Position numbers and translations under genes: made by a program. From UBA4844 sp050943255 (lineage in GTDB: Bacteria; Bacillota; Syntrophomonadia; Syntrophomonadales; Syntrophomonadaceae): a stretch of 21,907 nt of DNA. The stretch's first letter is position 1, and each line of letters begins with the position of its first letter. Shown here piece after piece: positions 8,840 through 17,022 of this stretch. The stretch lies in NCBI GenBank assembly GCA_050943255.1, contig JBMNOV010000032.1, positions 1 through 21,907 of the forward strand, in the 5' to 3' direction. The notes beneath the pieces were generated by a model that saw only the letters and a list, made by a program, of their open reading frames with translations, had not been told where the DNA came from and made no database searches.

Positions 8840-10924
8840 ATGGATGAAAAATTAAGTTTTTTAGCCCTTAATAAAATGGATGACTGGGAGAAAGGCCGAA
8901 GTGAGAATCTTCTGTTATCCGAGCACGGAATAACCTTGATGTATGACCAAAAAATGAGCTTATATCGTACTGTAAACCATAATGAGATGGGTATAACCGA
9001 GCCTATAACAAATGTTTGCAGTGGTAATTTAGGGATTTTATATCTATTAGATCAGGCAGCTAATATTTGGGTTTATGACATAATTAATTCTCAGTCTACA
9101 TTGTTGCTTAAGGGTGGACACGGTTTATTTAGTAATAGGGCTTTACTGGCAACAGGCAAAGATTGTTTGTTCCTGGTAGAAATTGAAACACCCGTAGTTG
9201 TTGCCATTTCTGCGACTAATGGGCAGATTCTTTGGATCAACCAAGAATTCTATGGCCGGGTCCCTCTAGATATAGCTGTTAGTAATGAGGGAGATTTATT
9301 CATTGTAATAGCTCGTAAAAAAATGGAGCCTAGTACAGATATAGCGGTGAATGCTATTTCCACTTACGGAGTAGTACTTAAGGTAGGTGCTGATGGTTTA
9401 TCCCGAATATTTGCTGAACTTCCTGCTATTGACTTAACTGGTGAAATTTTACCGACAAAACGAGTTCAAGCGGCATTTGGTCAAGGAAAATTGCATGTAT
9501 TAGATATCTCTACGGGACAGCTTTGGATATTTGATATTGGAGGAAATTTAATTAATAGCCGAAGGCTTAATATGTTTGGTGAAATTGTCGGAATGGGAGC
9601 AGATAATGATGGTTTTATTTATATTGGCCAAGCCCATCAGGATAACCAGCAAATCCAAGATGACAGAACTCTACTACAGTATTCTCCATTAAGCTCAACA
9701 CCTGGTGACTATGTTACTTACCGGGGCGAAGTGAGCAAATTATGGTTGGATCATTTTAACAGATTATATATTTGGAACAGGAATACTTTAACTATCAGCA
9801 TAATGGAAAGGCATAATAAAATAAAATTAGATTCTTCCGGGAATCCGCGTGGCATCATTATTTTTCCTTTACTTGACAGTACTATAACAGAAATGGAATG
9901 GCACAGGATAACCCTGGATGTGGACATACCTGATGATACCCAGATCAGGTTGAGTTATTTTGCTAGCGATAGTAAAAATCTAGTTGTTAAAGATCGCTTA
10001 ATCAATATGGAAATGTATCTACAAAATAAAGACTCTGCACTATTGGAAGTACTGAGTACTACCGCACCTCTATGGAGCCGGGAGATAGTAAATCCTCAAG
10101 ATGCACTTCTCCATAATGCCCGGGGGCGTTATTTGTGGATAAAACTGGAACTAGTTGGCAGTGAAGACAGAACCCCGTTTTTGAAAGGGGTTAGAGTATA
10201 TTTTCCTAGAATATCCTTACTAAGGTATCTCCCTGCTGTTTACCAGGAGGATGAAAAGAGTAAGGATTTTCTAGATCGTTTTTTATCTATTTTCGATACA
10301 TTTTTACAGGGAATGGAAGAACAGATCGATAAGATATATACAATTTTTGATCCAGAAGTAGCATCAGGGCCTTTTCTCAAATGGCTGGCAGGTTGGTTGG
10401 GAATAGATGTTGATGAAAATTGGAGTGAAGACCAACTTCGGCAACTGTTGATAGCCGCTCCCGATCTGTATAAAAAGCGTGGTACCCGGGAAGGAATGGA
10501 AACTGTCATTGCTATTTTTACAGGCGAAAAGCCATATATAGTCGAACATTTTGAATATAAATACCTGCAGGAAACCCTGGAGATCAAGCAGCTTATGACC
10601 CAGCTTTATGGGCAGAATCCCTATGGGTTTACGATATTGGTTAAACAGGAAGTGGTACCTACTACAGCACATATGGTTGCCTTGCAAAATATTATTGATG
10701 AAGAGAAGCCTGCTTTTACAGAAGCCAAATTAGTCGTATTACAACCATGGATTTATATGGATATGCACTCTTACTTGGGTATTAATACATACCTGTCCGA
10801 GTTATCTTTATTAAGGCTGGATAACAAGGCTTCTGTGCCTTTTAGTTCAGTAATAGTAAATTTAGAAAGCGATAACCAGCTTGATACGCATAGCCGGATA
10901 GAACTAGATGCCCGGTTAAAATAG
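8840..10924 (+). CDS. Beta-propeller/tail protein I fusion, baseplate component of injection system
   Basis: The 694-aa protein has three parts. Residues about 1-330 form repeated beta-strand blades of an NHL or quinoprotein-like propeller (ILYLLDQAANIWVYD, ATNGQILWINQE, LHVLDISTGQLWIFD, GFIYIGQ, LYIWNRN). Residues about 345-460 form a beta-sandwich ending RGRYLWIKLELVG...VYFPR. Residues about 464-620 carry a phage tail-protein-I domain (LPAVYQEDE, FLDRFLSIFDTF, FDPEVASGPFLKWLAGWLGI, LYKKRGTREGMETVIAIFTG), as in P2 gpI and T4 gp7-type wedge parts. The tail-I domain docks on the J-like wedge; the propeller may decorate the rim or bind a target. An in-frame TGA at 8828 rules out an upstream start. 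The ribosome site (GAGGT at 8821) is weak and distant, so translation may be inefficient, or start at the in-frame ATG at 8876. Confidence 0.85.
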   Translation: MDEKLSFLALNKMDDWEKGRSENLLLSEHGITLMYDQKMSLYRTVNHNEMGITEPITNVCSGNLGILYLLDQAANIWVYDIINSQSTLLLKGGHGLFSNRALLATGKDCLFLVEIETPVVVAISATNGQILWINQEFYGRVPLDIAVSNEGDLFIVIARKKMEPSTDIAVNAISTYGVVLKVGADGLSRIFAELPAIDLTGEILPTKRVQAAFGQGKLHVLDISTGQLWIFDIGGNLINSRRLNMFGEIVGMGADNDGFIYIGQAHQDNQQIQDDRTLLQYSPLSSTPGDYVTYRGEVSKLWLDHFNRLYIWNRNTLTISIMERHNKIKLDSSGNPRGIIIFPLLDSTITEMEWHRITLDVDIPDDTQIRLSYFASDSKNLVVKDRLINMEMYLQNKDSALLEVLSTTAPLWSREIVNPQDALLHNARGRYLWIKLELVGSEDRTPFLKGVRVYFPRISLLRYLPAVYQEDEKSKDFLDRFLSIFDTFLQGMEEQIDKIYTIFDPEVASGPFLKWLAGWLGIDVDENWSEDQLRQLLIAAPDLYKKRGTREGMETVIAIFTGEKPYIVEHFEYKYLQETLEIKQLMTQLYGQNPYGFTILVKQEVVPTTAHMVALQNIIDEEKPAFTEAKLVVLQPWIYMDMHSYLGINTYLSELSLLRLDNKASVPFSSVIVNLESDNQLDTHSRIELDARLK

Positions 10925-10929
10925 GAATT

Positions 10930-10973
10930 AACCGATAGGATACCAATTTAGGAAAGAACTAAGCTTTCCGGTT
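10930..10973 (+). other. Imperfect stem-loop ahead of the 519-aa protein gene
   Basis: AACC at 10930-10933 can pair with GGTT at 10970-10973, and GGAAAG at 10951-10956 pairs with CTTTCC at 10964-10969, leaving an internal bulge. It lies in the 78-base gap between two injection-system genes, with a good GGAGG ribosome site for the next gene starting 18 bases later. No T-run follows, so a transcript-shaping role is more likely than termination. The fold was found by eye only. Confidence 0.25.
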
Positions 10974-11002
10974 GGCTTAAATACAAAAGAGGAGGGTTAA
11001 TA

Positions 11003-12562
11003 GTGAAAAATCCCCGGTATTATCCCCATGAGAGGAATCGTTATTTCTATGGTAAACTGCTTACGGTTAGGGATTTTGAAACTGAACAAAAGTATTTTAA
11101 TGACAAACGGCGTATAATAAACCGTTTATTACATGGAGCTGGAGTTATTTGCGGGTTACAGGTGGTTGCAGTAGATGACAAAACCATATCAGTAGAGGCT
11201 GGAATGGCTCTCGATTATTATGGGCGGGAAATAGTAGTAGCTACTCCTGTTGCTCAAAAATTATCAATGATAGATGGTTTTAGCAACAATGAGTATACCA
11301 AAAACATCTACCTTTGCATTGAATATGACGAGAGGGAAAAAGAACCGGTATATTCAGTAGCTAGTTCCTCGACTCGCCCCGAAGAGGTAGGTGAACATAA
11401 CCGTATACAGGAAACTTACCATCTCTTTATTCGTGAGGAAGCCCCTGATCTTTCGAACTTCGGGTTCTCCCAGTTAATAGAGAATACAACCCTGCTCTAC
11501 AGCGATGAACAAGTGTGTATTTGGCAGAAATGTCCACGTTATATTAATCCGGATGATCGTTTGGAAATAACCCTAGTAGTAGAGAAAGCCCTGCAGGTAC
11601 CAAGGGTTTCAATTGAATATGAATTAAATGGGGAATACATTTACGGGGCAGATGGTAACCAGGGGGGAAAGATTTTTTTCCAGGAACCCGAAGAGGAACA
11701 ACAGACTACTTATGAAGTTAGTTTCCCATTTCGAGCTGCTTCGGATGCTGGTATAGTAGACAGCTTAGGTGTAAGCGATGGTCGTATAAGAATTCAAATA
11801 GGAGAAAAGTTATTAGAACCAGAAGTCGAATGTAGCCAAATATTTCAAATCGTAGCTCAACCAGTAAGAGAAAGGATTTTACAAGAATATCTTAATCTAA
11901 ATCTTGACCAGTATTTGGAGAATAAAGACCAAGCGGTATATCTGGCTCGTATCAGCCTATTACAAATAGGACCTAGTTTTATGATTGAAAAGGTAGAGCA
12001 GGTTCCTTTTAATGAGTATGCCTATAATGTAAGTGATTTGTTTAAACTTGGTGTTTTGGGTCAAGGTAAGGCACAGGGCCCTTATCAAACCAGAGCTTCG
12101 GCTTATTTAATGGAACCAGAGGAGCAGCCCCGGCTTGATGTCAGGTATCATCCAGATAAAAATGAATTTGATTTTAATTTAGGAATTCCGAAGCCGCAAA
12201 ATATAGTTGGGAAAGGTAGTACTGGGGTGGTAGAGATTGAAATGGAGGCCAGTCCCAAGGTTGGAAAGAGTTATTTTTCTGCTGAAATTGACCACGGTCT
12301 TGGAACAGGGCCTGTTTATGTAGTAACTGGGGTAGAAGAAAGTACCGATGAAGAGTTACTACAGGTGTCCCAACATACTGAACAGATTTTTTTAGGAGAC
12401 TTTGAAGTTTTTCAGAATACTAATTATGCTTCACTGGCACCGCGTATGGCTATTGGGACAGTATTATATCCAGAAAGGGGTACATTCCGTATAGGGATTC
12501 GCTGCCAGACATCGACTGTTACCATAGCTAGAATTCGCTGGTGGGCGTACAAACAATTGTGA
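11003..12562 (+). CDS. Injection-system-associated protein with conserved RYFYGKLLTVRDFE motif, function unknown
   Basis: This 519-aa protein starts at GTG, set by GGAGG at 10991-10995. Residues 11-55 form a strongly patterned N-terminal segment (RNRYFYGKLLTVRDFE, then NRLLHGAGVICGLQV). From memory I associate it with proteins encoded beside tail-protein-I genes in eCIS clusters; I know no established function. The middle (about 95-350) is beta-rich and acidic. Residues about 370-519 form another beta-domain (PKVGKSYFSAEIDHGLGTGP, IFLGDFEVFQNTNYASLAP, PERGTFRIGI) that ends in IRWWAYKQL. There is no signal peptide or membrane segment. It is the last recognisable particle gene in the window. 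A baseplate accessory or fibre-like part is the best guess. Confidence 0.75.
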   Translation: MKNPRYYPHERNRYFYGKLLTVRDFETEQKYFNDKRRIINRLLHGAGVICGLQVVAVDDKTISVEAGMALDYYGREIVVATPVAQKLSMIDGFSNNEYTKNIYLCIEYDEREKEPVYSVASSSTRPEEVGEHNRIQETYHLFIREEAPDLSNFGFSQLIENTTLLYSDEQVCIWQKCPRYINPDDRLEITLVVEKALQVPRVSIEYELNGEYIYGADGNQGGKIFFQEPEEEQQTTYEVSFPFRAASDAGIVDSLGVSDGRIRIQIGEKLLEPEVECSQIFQIVAQPVRERILQEYLNLNLDQYLENKDQAVYLARISLLQIGPSFMIEKVEQVPFNEYAYNVSDLFKLGVLGQGKAQGPYQTRASAYLMEPEEQPRLDVRYHPDKNEFDFNLGIPKPQNIVGKGSTGVVEIEMEASPKVGKSYFSAEIDHGLGTGPVYVVTGVEESTDEELLQVSQHTEQIFLGDFEVFQNTNYASLAPRMAIGTVLYPERGTFRIGIRCQTSTVTIARIRWWAYKQL

Positions 12563-12576
12563 ACCGGGGGGAAAAG

Positions 12577-13740
12577 ATGAAGATTCATACAAAATTTGCA
12601 ACATATTTTATACTTGTTTTGTTTTTCTTGTTATTAGCTCAACCGTTAATGGCTGTAAATGGAGTCAAGGATAAGCAGCAAATAGATAACCGGCTAACAG
12701 AAAGAAAATACCGGATAGCCTATTGTGAAACAGAACCATGGGTAAATTATGCTGGAACCTTGTATGCCTTAGTTAAGGCTTTCGAAAATAAAGGGTGGAT
12801 TACCAATACTGCAGGGCTTAGTTACCAGGAGGGACAGTTAGACACGGCAGGCATGTGGGAATGGCTTGCCCAACCAGATATTTCTCCTTATCTTGAGTTT
12901 GTTAAAGATGCTCACTTTACTCTCAGCACCATGAGCGAAGCCCAAAAAGAAGCTATGCTTACCCGCCTGGAAAAGCAAGATGATATAGACCTAGTTATTA
13001 CTATGGGAACTACAGCCGGATTATTACTTGCTGGTGATCGGCTTTCAGTACCTATAATGGTTTTTTCTACTAGTAATGCGGTTCGTTCGGGAATAATTGA
13101 CTCCGAACAGGACTCAGGCAGCAACCGTGTTTGGGCACATATGGATGCCAGGGTGTATAGACGGCAAATGGCAGTTTTTTATGATATTTTTCAGTTTAAG
13201 CGAATGGGAATGGTTTATGAAGATTCTGAGATAGGGCGGGTTTATGCTGCGGTAGATGATGCCGAAAATCTAGCAGAGGAACTGGGGTTTGAGATTACAG
13301 CGCTGCCCGTTGTAGAACCAGTAAATGCAGATGATCAGGAAAGATACTATCAGGACTTGTTAACCTTACACCGTCAATTAGCCCAAGAGGTAGATGCCAT
13401 GTACTTGACCATGGCTCCGATTGAACCTGCTCGATTAGCCGAATTGCTGGAGCCATTTTACGAGAACAAAATACCAGTATTTTCCCAACTAGGGACAGAA
13501 GAGGTTATGGCAGGGGCTTTATTAAGTGTAGCTCGGGCAGATTTTAGCGGAGTAGGCGAATTCGGAGCTAGTAATATGATTCAGATTCTGCAGGGAACTT
13601 CGCCGCGCGAACTTCCCCAGGTTTTCGAAAATGTACCACATATAGCCTTAAACCTGGAAGTCGCAAGGAGAATAGGTTATAAGGTACCATTTGAAATTTT
13701 GCTAGTGGCAGATGAGATTTATCAATCAATCAACAGTTAA
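12577..13740 (+). CDS. Exported orphan substrate-binding protein, ABC_sub_bind (PF04392-type)
   Basis: I place the start at the ATG at 12577 rather than at the in-frame GTG at 12541, because a GGGGGGAAAAG site precedes it and the product then begins with a proper Sec signal peptide (positive MKIHTK, hydrophobic core 8-21, likely cleavage after LMA at residue 26). The 387-aa protein has the two-lobed type-1 periplasmic-binding fold: VITMGTTAGLLLAG, VPIMVFSTSNAVRSGI, KRMGMVYEDSEIGRVYAAVD, DAMYLTMAPIEPARLAELLE, KIPVFSQLG. It ends with ALNLEVARRIGYKVPFEILL and VADEIY, typical of this family, whose members bind amino acids or small organic ligands. There is no lipobox cysteine. No ABC permease or ATPase is nearby, so it may feed the adjacent Cache-MFS protein. 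The 14-base gap from the injection-system gene suggests shared transcription. Confidence 0.85.
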   Translation: MKIHTKFATYFILVLFFLLLAQPLMAVNGVKDKQQIDNRLTERKYRIAYCETEPWVNYAGTLYALVKAFENKGWITNTAGLSYQEGQLDTAGMWEWLAQPDISPYLEFVKDAHFTLSTMSEAQKEAMLTRLEKQDDIDLVITMGTTAGLLLAGDRLSVPIMVFSTSNAVRSGIIDSEQDSGSNRVWAHMDARVYRRQMAVFYDIFQFKRMGMVYEDSEIGRVYAAVDDAENLAEELGFEITALPVVEPVNADDQERYYQDLLTLHRQLAQEVDAMYLTMAPIEPARLAELLEPFYENKIPVFSQLGTEEVMAGALLSVARADFSGVGEFGASNMIQILQGTSPRELPQVFENVPHIALNLEVARRIGYKVPFEILLVADEIYQSINS

Positions 13741-13843
13741 GGTATTGGTATTTTTATTGAAATGAAGAACTTAGGCCAATTGTTCAAGAAGATCCTTTAT
13801 TTTAAGGTTGGGGATGACAAAAGGTAATAGTGTAGCTTGCTTA

Positions 13844-13870
13844 TTGAAAGGTACTTAAAGTAATTATACT
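13844..13870 (+). promoter_or_regulatory. Possible sigma-A-type promoter before the Cache-MFS gene
   Basis: TTGAAA at 13844-13849 and TATACT at 13865-13870 resemble -35 and -10 boxes but are only 15 bases apart, shorter than the ideal 17. They lie in the 168-base gap between the binding-protein gene and the MFS gene, 38 bases ahead of the ATG. The wider gap shows no strong terminator. It could give the transporter, acetyltransferase and racemase genes their own transcript. Confidence 0.3.
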
Positions 13871-13908
13871 TAATCGTAAAATAAGTTAAGATTCGGGGGA
13901 GAAGAACC

Positions 13909-16296
13909 ATGTCATTTAAAAAAGGAGCCTTGCTGCTAGGTTCGGTGATAATGTTGCTAATTCTAGTTTTGGGATTTACTGGAGCCCTAAATATTTCATC
14001 ATTCAAAACTAGCTATACTGATTCGTTGATATCCAGTTATGCCGTGGCGGGCAGTGACGGGGTCAGAAATATTGAATATGCCATAAAATATGGTAAGCCG
14101 TTGGAAAGTTTCAATGACATGGATAAGATACTTGCAGATATTAAAGAAAGTACGCCGGGAATTGAAAATGTACTGGTGGTTTCTAAGGATGGACAGATCC
14201 TTTATAATATTCAGGGCCAAGTGGAGAATGAACACCTACCCTCAGAAATAATTAATAAATTAGATATAGAAAGTTTGGCAGTAAGTGATTTTCAATCTGT
14301 TGCTTTTGAAGAAAAGTATCATATCTTTTTACCCCTGCTTGACCGTAATAGCAATTGGGTTGGATGCTTGGATTTATTATTTGATAAAAGCGTAGTCGAA
14401 TCTCGGGTAGCCCTACCTAAAGCTCAGAGTCTACAGTACCTGGATATTATAGCTGCGCTGGCTGCACTTGCATTAGTTATTACCAATATTAGGTTGGACT
14501 TGCTTGATTCCAATGGTGAGCTTAAGAAGAAAATGTTTCTAGCAGTAGTTTTATCAATACTGACGCTGGCACAAATTGCTTATGCCGGGCTAAACTTTTT
14601 TATGTACCGGAATGTTTATTATGAAATGGCCCGGGAGAATACCATGGTGACTGCTGGTATTATCCAAAGAAATATTGATTCCGTAGTTTCCAGGGGGGTA
14701 TCATATCAGGAATTGTACAGTATTGAGGATTGGATGCAGAGTATTATAAAGTCTGACCCCCAAATTGATAGTATAACGATTAGTGGTGAGGATGGTAAGC
14801 CGCTATATAGTACTAGTCAATCCCCAGACTCCACCAGTAATTCATCTTATTATTACAGTATTCCTCTAAGTACCGGGGCAACTGGCGGTACTGCCAGTAT
14901 CAATATCAGCCTTTCCGAAGATTACATAAAAGGCAAGTCAATGGCTATTGCTCTGGATGCATTAACTGTTCTGATTATTGCGTTTTTCTTCATGGTGGAA
15001 ATAACTCTATTCCTGCTTTTATATATCAAACAAGAAGTTAGCCGAATGGCGAATAAAGCTAATTCTATAGGGCAACAAATCAAAAAAGCAGCTATGGATA
15101 TCGAGATGGTTCGTCCTCTGGCTTTCTTTTTCTTTATTTCATCAAGCATGGCTGTATCTTATATACCCCTTATAATGAAAGATCTTTATCAGCCTTTATG
15201 GGGATTGCCGCAGGAAGTTGTACTAGGACTGCCAATTTCAGCTGAGCTTTTGGGAATAGGTTTATCCATTATTGCTACCGGTTATATTATTGAGCGGCGG
15301 GGTTGGCTTTTTCCATTCTATAGCGGGCTTATATTCCTGGGTTTGGGTCTCTTACTTTCAGGTCTATCCTGGAATGGGCTGGTGTTTATTCTTGCCCGGG
15401 CAATAGCAGGTATTGGTTATGGTTTTTCCTGGATGGCTATGCGCTGGTTAAGTACCTCGCCTAGCCAGCAAGAAGAGAAAACTAAAGGACTTTCTGCTTA
15501 CAATGCTGGAATTTTTGCGGGCTTCAATTGTGGAATTGCAATTGGTGCTATGATGGCAGACCGGATTGGGTTTTCACGGGTGTTTTTTATAGCTCTGATT
15601 GCCCTGCTGGTTGTTGTGTTTTTCGCTTTTAGATTTATAGGTAAGGTAGAAACACGAAGGGAAGAGATTGTACCTGAAGTTAGCCCCGGGAAAATATCTA
15701 CTTTTCTACTTAATCCCAGTGTTATTTTATTTTTTATCTTGATTACCATACCATTGGCGGTATGTAGTATGTTTATGGACTATTTCTTCCCGTTATTCGG
15801 ATCTACTGTAGGTTTATCAACTTCTGATATAGGGCGGGGATTTCTTATATATGGCCTCTGTATAGTATACCTGGGACCGTGGTTGAGTAGATTTATAGAG
15901 CAAAAGCTAAGTGGTTGGACTGCCACTTTGCTTTCTACTTTTATGACTATAGTTGCTTTGGGCTTGTTTGCCTGGCAGGAGACGACATTTATGGCGCTTA
16001 TAGTTATCCTAATTATGGGTTTAGCTGATAGTTTCGGTCTTGTAGCTCAGAATAATTATTTTCTATCCCTCCCAGCTACCCAGAAATTAGGGGAAAGTAA
16101 GGCTCTTAGTTATTACAGCATGGTAAGGCGAGTTGGTCAGCTATCAGGTCCAGTTGTCTTTGGGGCACTGGCTGTGCTAGGAGCTGGTTATAGCGTAGGT
16201 GTGATTGCCCTGGCTTGTCTAGTTCTTCTAGCACTTTTCGCTCTTATGTCACGTTCCTCTATTAAAACTGAAAAGGGGGTGAACTTGCCTGGATAA
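13909..16296 (+). CDS. Membrane protein with two extracytoplasmic Cache-like sensor segments fused to an MFS transporter
   Basis: The 795-aa protein begins with TM1 (7-28) and an outside segment (29-173) containing IENVLVVSKDGQILYN and YHIFLPLLDRNSNWVGCLDL, which look like a Cache sensor. TM2 (174-196), a short charged turn and TM3 (209-232) follow. A second outside segment (233-342; IDSITISGEDGKPLY, SIPLSTGATGG) has the same pattern, and TM4 (343-372) closes it. From about 400 to 785 there is an MFS-type bundle with a motif-A-like GYIIERRGW at 458-466 and AGIGYGFSWMAMRWL further on. No kinase, cyclase or HAMP domain is evident, so the sensors probably gate transport or report ligand binding directly. 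The ATG follows GGGGGAGAAG. The adjacent binding protein may deliver the same ligand. The substrate is unknown. Confidence 0.85.
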   Translation: MSFKKGALLLGSVIMLLILVLGFTGALNISSFKTSYTDSLISSYAVAGSDGVRNIEYAIKYGKPLESFNDMDKILADIKESTPGIENVLVVSKDGQILYNIQGQVENEHLPSEIINKLDIESLAVSDFQSVAFEEKYHIFLPLLDRNSNWVGCLDLLFDKSVVESRVALPKAQSLQYLDIIAALAALALVITNIRLDLLDSNGELKKKMFLAVVLSILTLAQIAYAGLNFFMYRNVYYEMARENTMVTAGIIQRNIDSVVSRGVSYQELYSIEDWMQSIIKSDPQIDSITISGEDGKPLYSTSQSPDSTSNSSYYYSIPLSTGATGGTASINISLSEDYIKGKSMAIALDALTVLIIAFFFMVEITLFLLLYIKQEVSRMANKANSIGQQIKKAAMDIEMVRPLAFFFFISSSMAVSYIPLIMKDLYQPLWGLPQEVVLGLPISAELLGIGLSIIATGYIIERRGWLFPFYSGLIFLGLGLLLSGLSWNGLVFILARAIAGIGYGFSWMAMRWLSTSPSQQEEKTKGLSAYNAGIFAGFNCGIAIGAMMADRIGFSRVFFIALIALLVVVFFAFRFIGKVETRREEIVPEVSPGKISTFLLNPSVILFFILITIPLAVCSMFMDYFFPLFGSTVGLSTSDIGRGFLIYGLCIVYLGPWLSRFIEQKLSGWTATLLSTFMTIVALGLFAWQETTFMALIVILIMGLADSFGLVAQNNYFLSLPATQKLGESKALSYYSMVRRVGQLSGPVVFGALAVLGAGYSVGVIALACLVLLALFALMSRSSIKTEKGVNLPG

Positions 16297-16315
16297 GCTA
16301 AATAAATCCAGGAAA

Positions 16316-17017
16316 TTGCTAGAGCAAACTAGTAGGTCCAATCCGGATGGAAGTATAAGACGAGTTTTTTACTCCGATCTAGTAAGTATTATTAAGCTCC
16401 AAGATGAGGTTGTAAAAGGACTCGAGGATTCCTCTGCTTATTATCCTTTAACTGAAGATGAAGTAATAATGCTATTGGATAAAAAGGGCTTTAGCCTTGG
16501 TGCATTTAATAATGAAGGAGAGTTAATAGGATATGCAGCAGCATATTTTCCTGGATACAGTCAGGACAACCTGGGATTAGACCTGAAATTTTATGAATCT
16601 CAGCTTTTACAGGTTGCCCATATCGAGGCTGGCTTCGTTAGCCCCTCCTGGCGAGGGCAAGGATGGCAATTTATGCTTTATCAGGAATTAATCAAAGGTA
16701 TTATCAGTACGGGTCAATATCGCTACATATTGTCAACGGTTGCTTGTAACAACTATCCGGCATTGCATAATAGCTTGCGTTTGCAACTTTATATAACTGG
16801 GCTTTTGCAGAAATATAGAAATTGGTTAAGGTATCTGCTAATTCGTGATATTAATGAACCTATCTATATTAATAAAAATGCAAATATAAGCTGTCACCCA
16901 TTAGAAATAGATAGGCAGTTAGAGTTGTTAAAACAAGGGTATTATGGCTTTGCTGTGAAAAATGTTGATAATTCCCTATTAATTTACTATGGAAATAGGC
17001 TAGGAGTTAGAAGGTAA
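16316..17017 (+). CDS. GNAT-family N-acetyltransferase-like protein
   Basis: This is a 233-aa protein if started at TTG 16316. The N-terminal half has the usual beta-strands (FSLGAFNNEGELIGYAAAYF). The acetyl-CoA loop is at about 108-118 (VSPSWRGQGWQ, in an R-x-x-G-x-G/A pattern whose last position is Gln instead of Gly or Ala). Motif B is TVACNNYPALHNSLRL (141-156), where the Asn normally contacts the cofactor. A 60-residue C-terminal tail has no clear motif. The start is uncertain: TTG 16316 has a poor ribosome site, while AAGGGGGTGA at 16273-16282 sits nine bases ahead of an in-frame CTG at 16289 that overlaps the MFS stop by eight bases. Position between transporter and racemase suggests it modifies the same small molecule. 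Acceptor unknown. Confidence 0.78.
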   Translation: MLEQTSRSNPDGSIRRVFYSDLVSIIKLQDEVVKGLEDSSAYYPLTEDEVIMLLDKKGFSLGAFNNEGELIGYAAAYFPGYSQDNLGLDLKFYESQLLQVAHIEAGFVSPSWRGQGWQFMLYQELIKGIISTGQYRYILSTVACNNYPALHNSLRLQLYITGLLQKYRNWLRYLLIRDINEPIYINKNANISCHPLEIDRQLELLKQGYYGFAVKNVDNSLLIYYGNRLGVRR

Positions 17018-17022
17018 TAGAA

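Noticed and set aside
1..12562. Complete prophage
   Set aside because: No capsid, portal, terminase, integrase or lysis genes in the window, and two J-like wedge proteins are characteristic of Afp-type particles; the left side remains unseen.
12541..12576. Upstream GTG start for the binding protein
   Set aside because: It lies inside the end of the previous gene, lacks a ribosome site, and would bury the signal peptide behind 12 polar residues.
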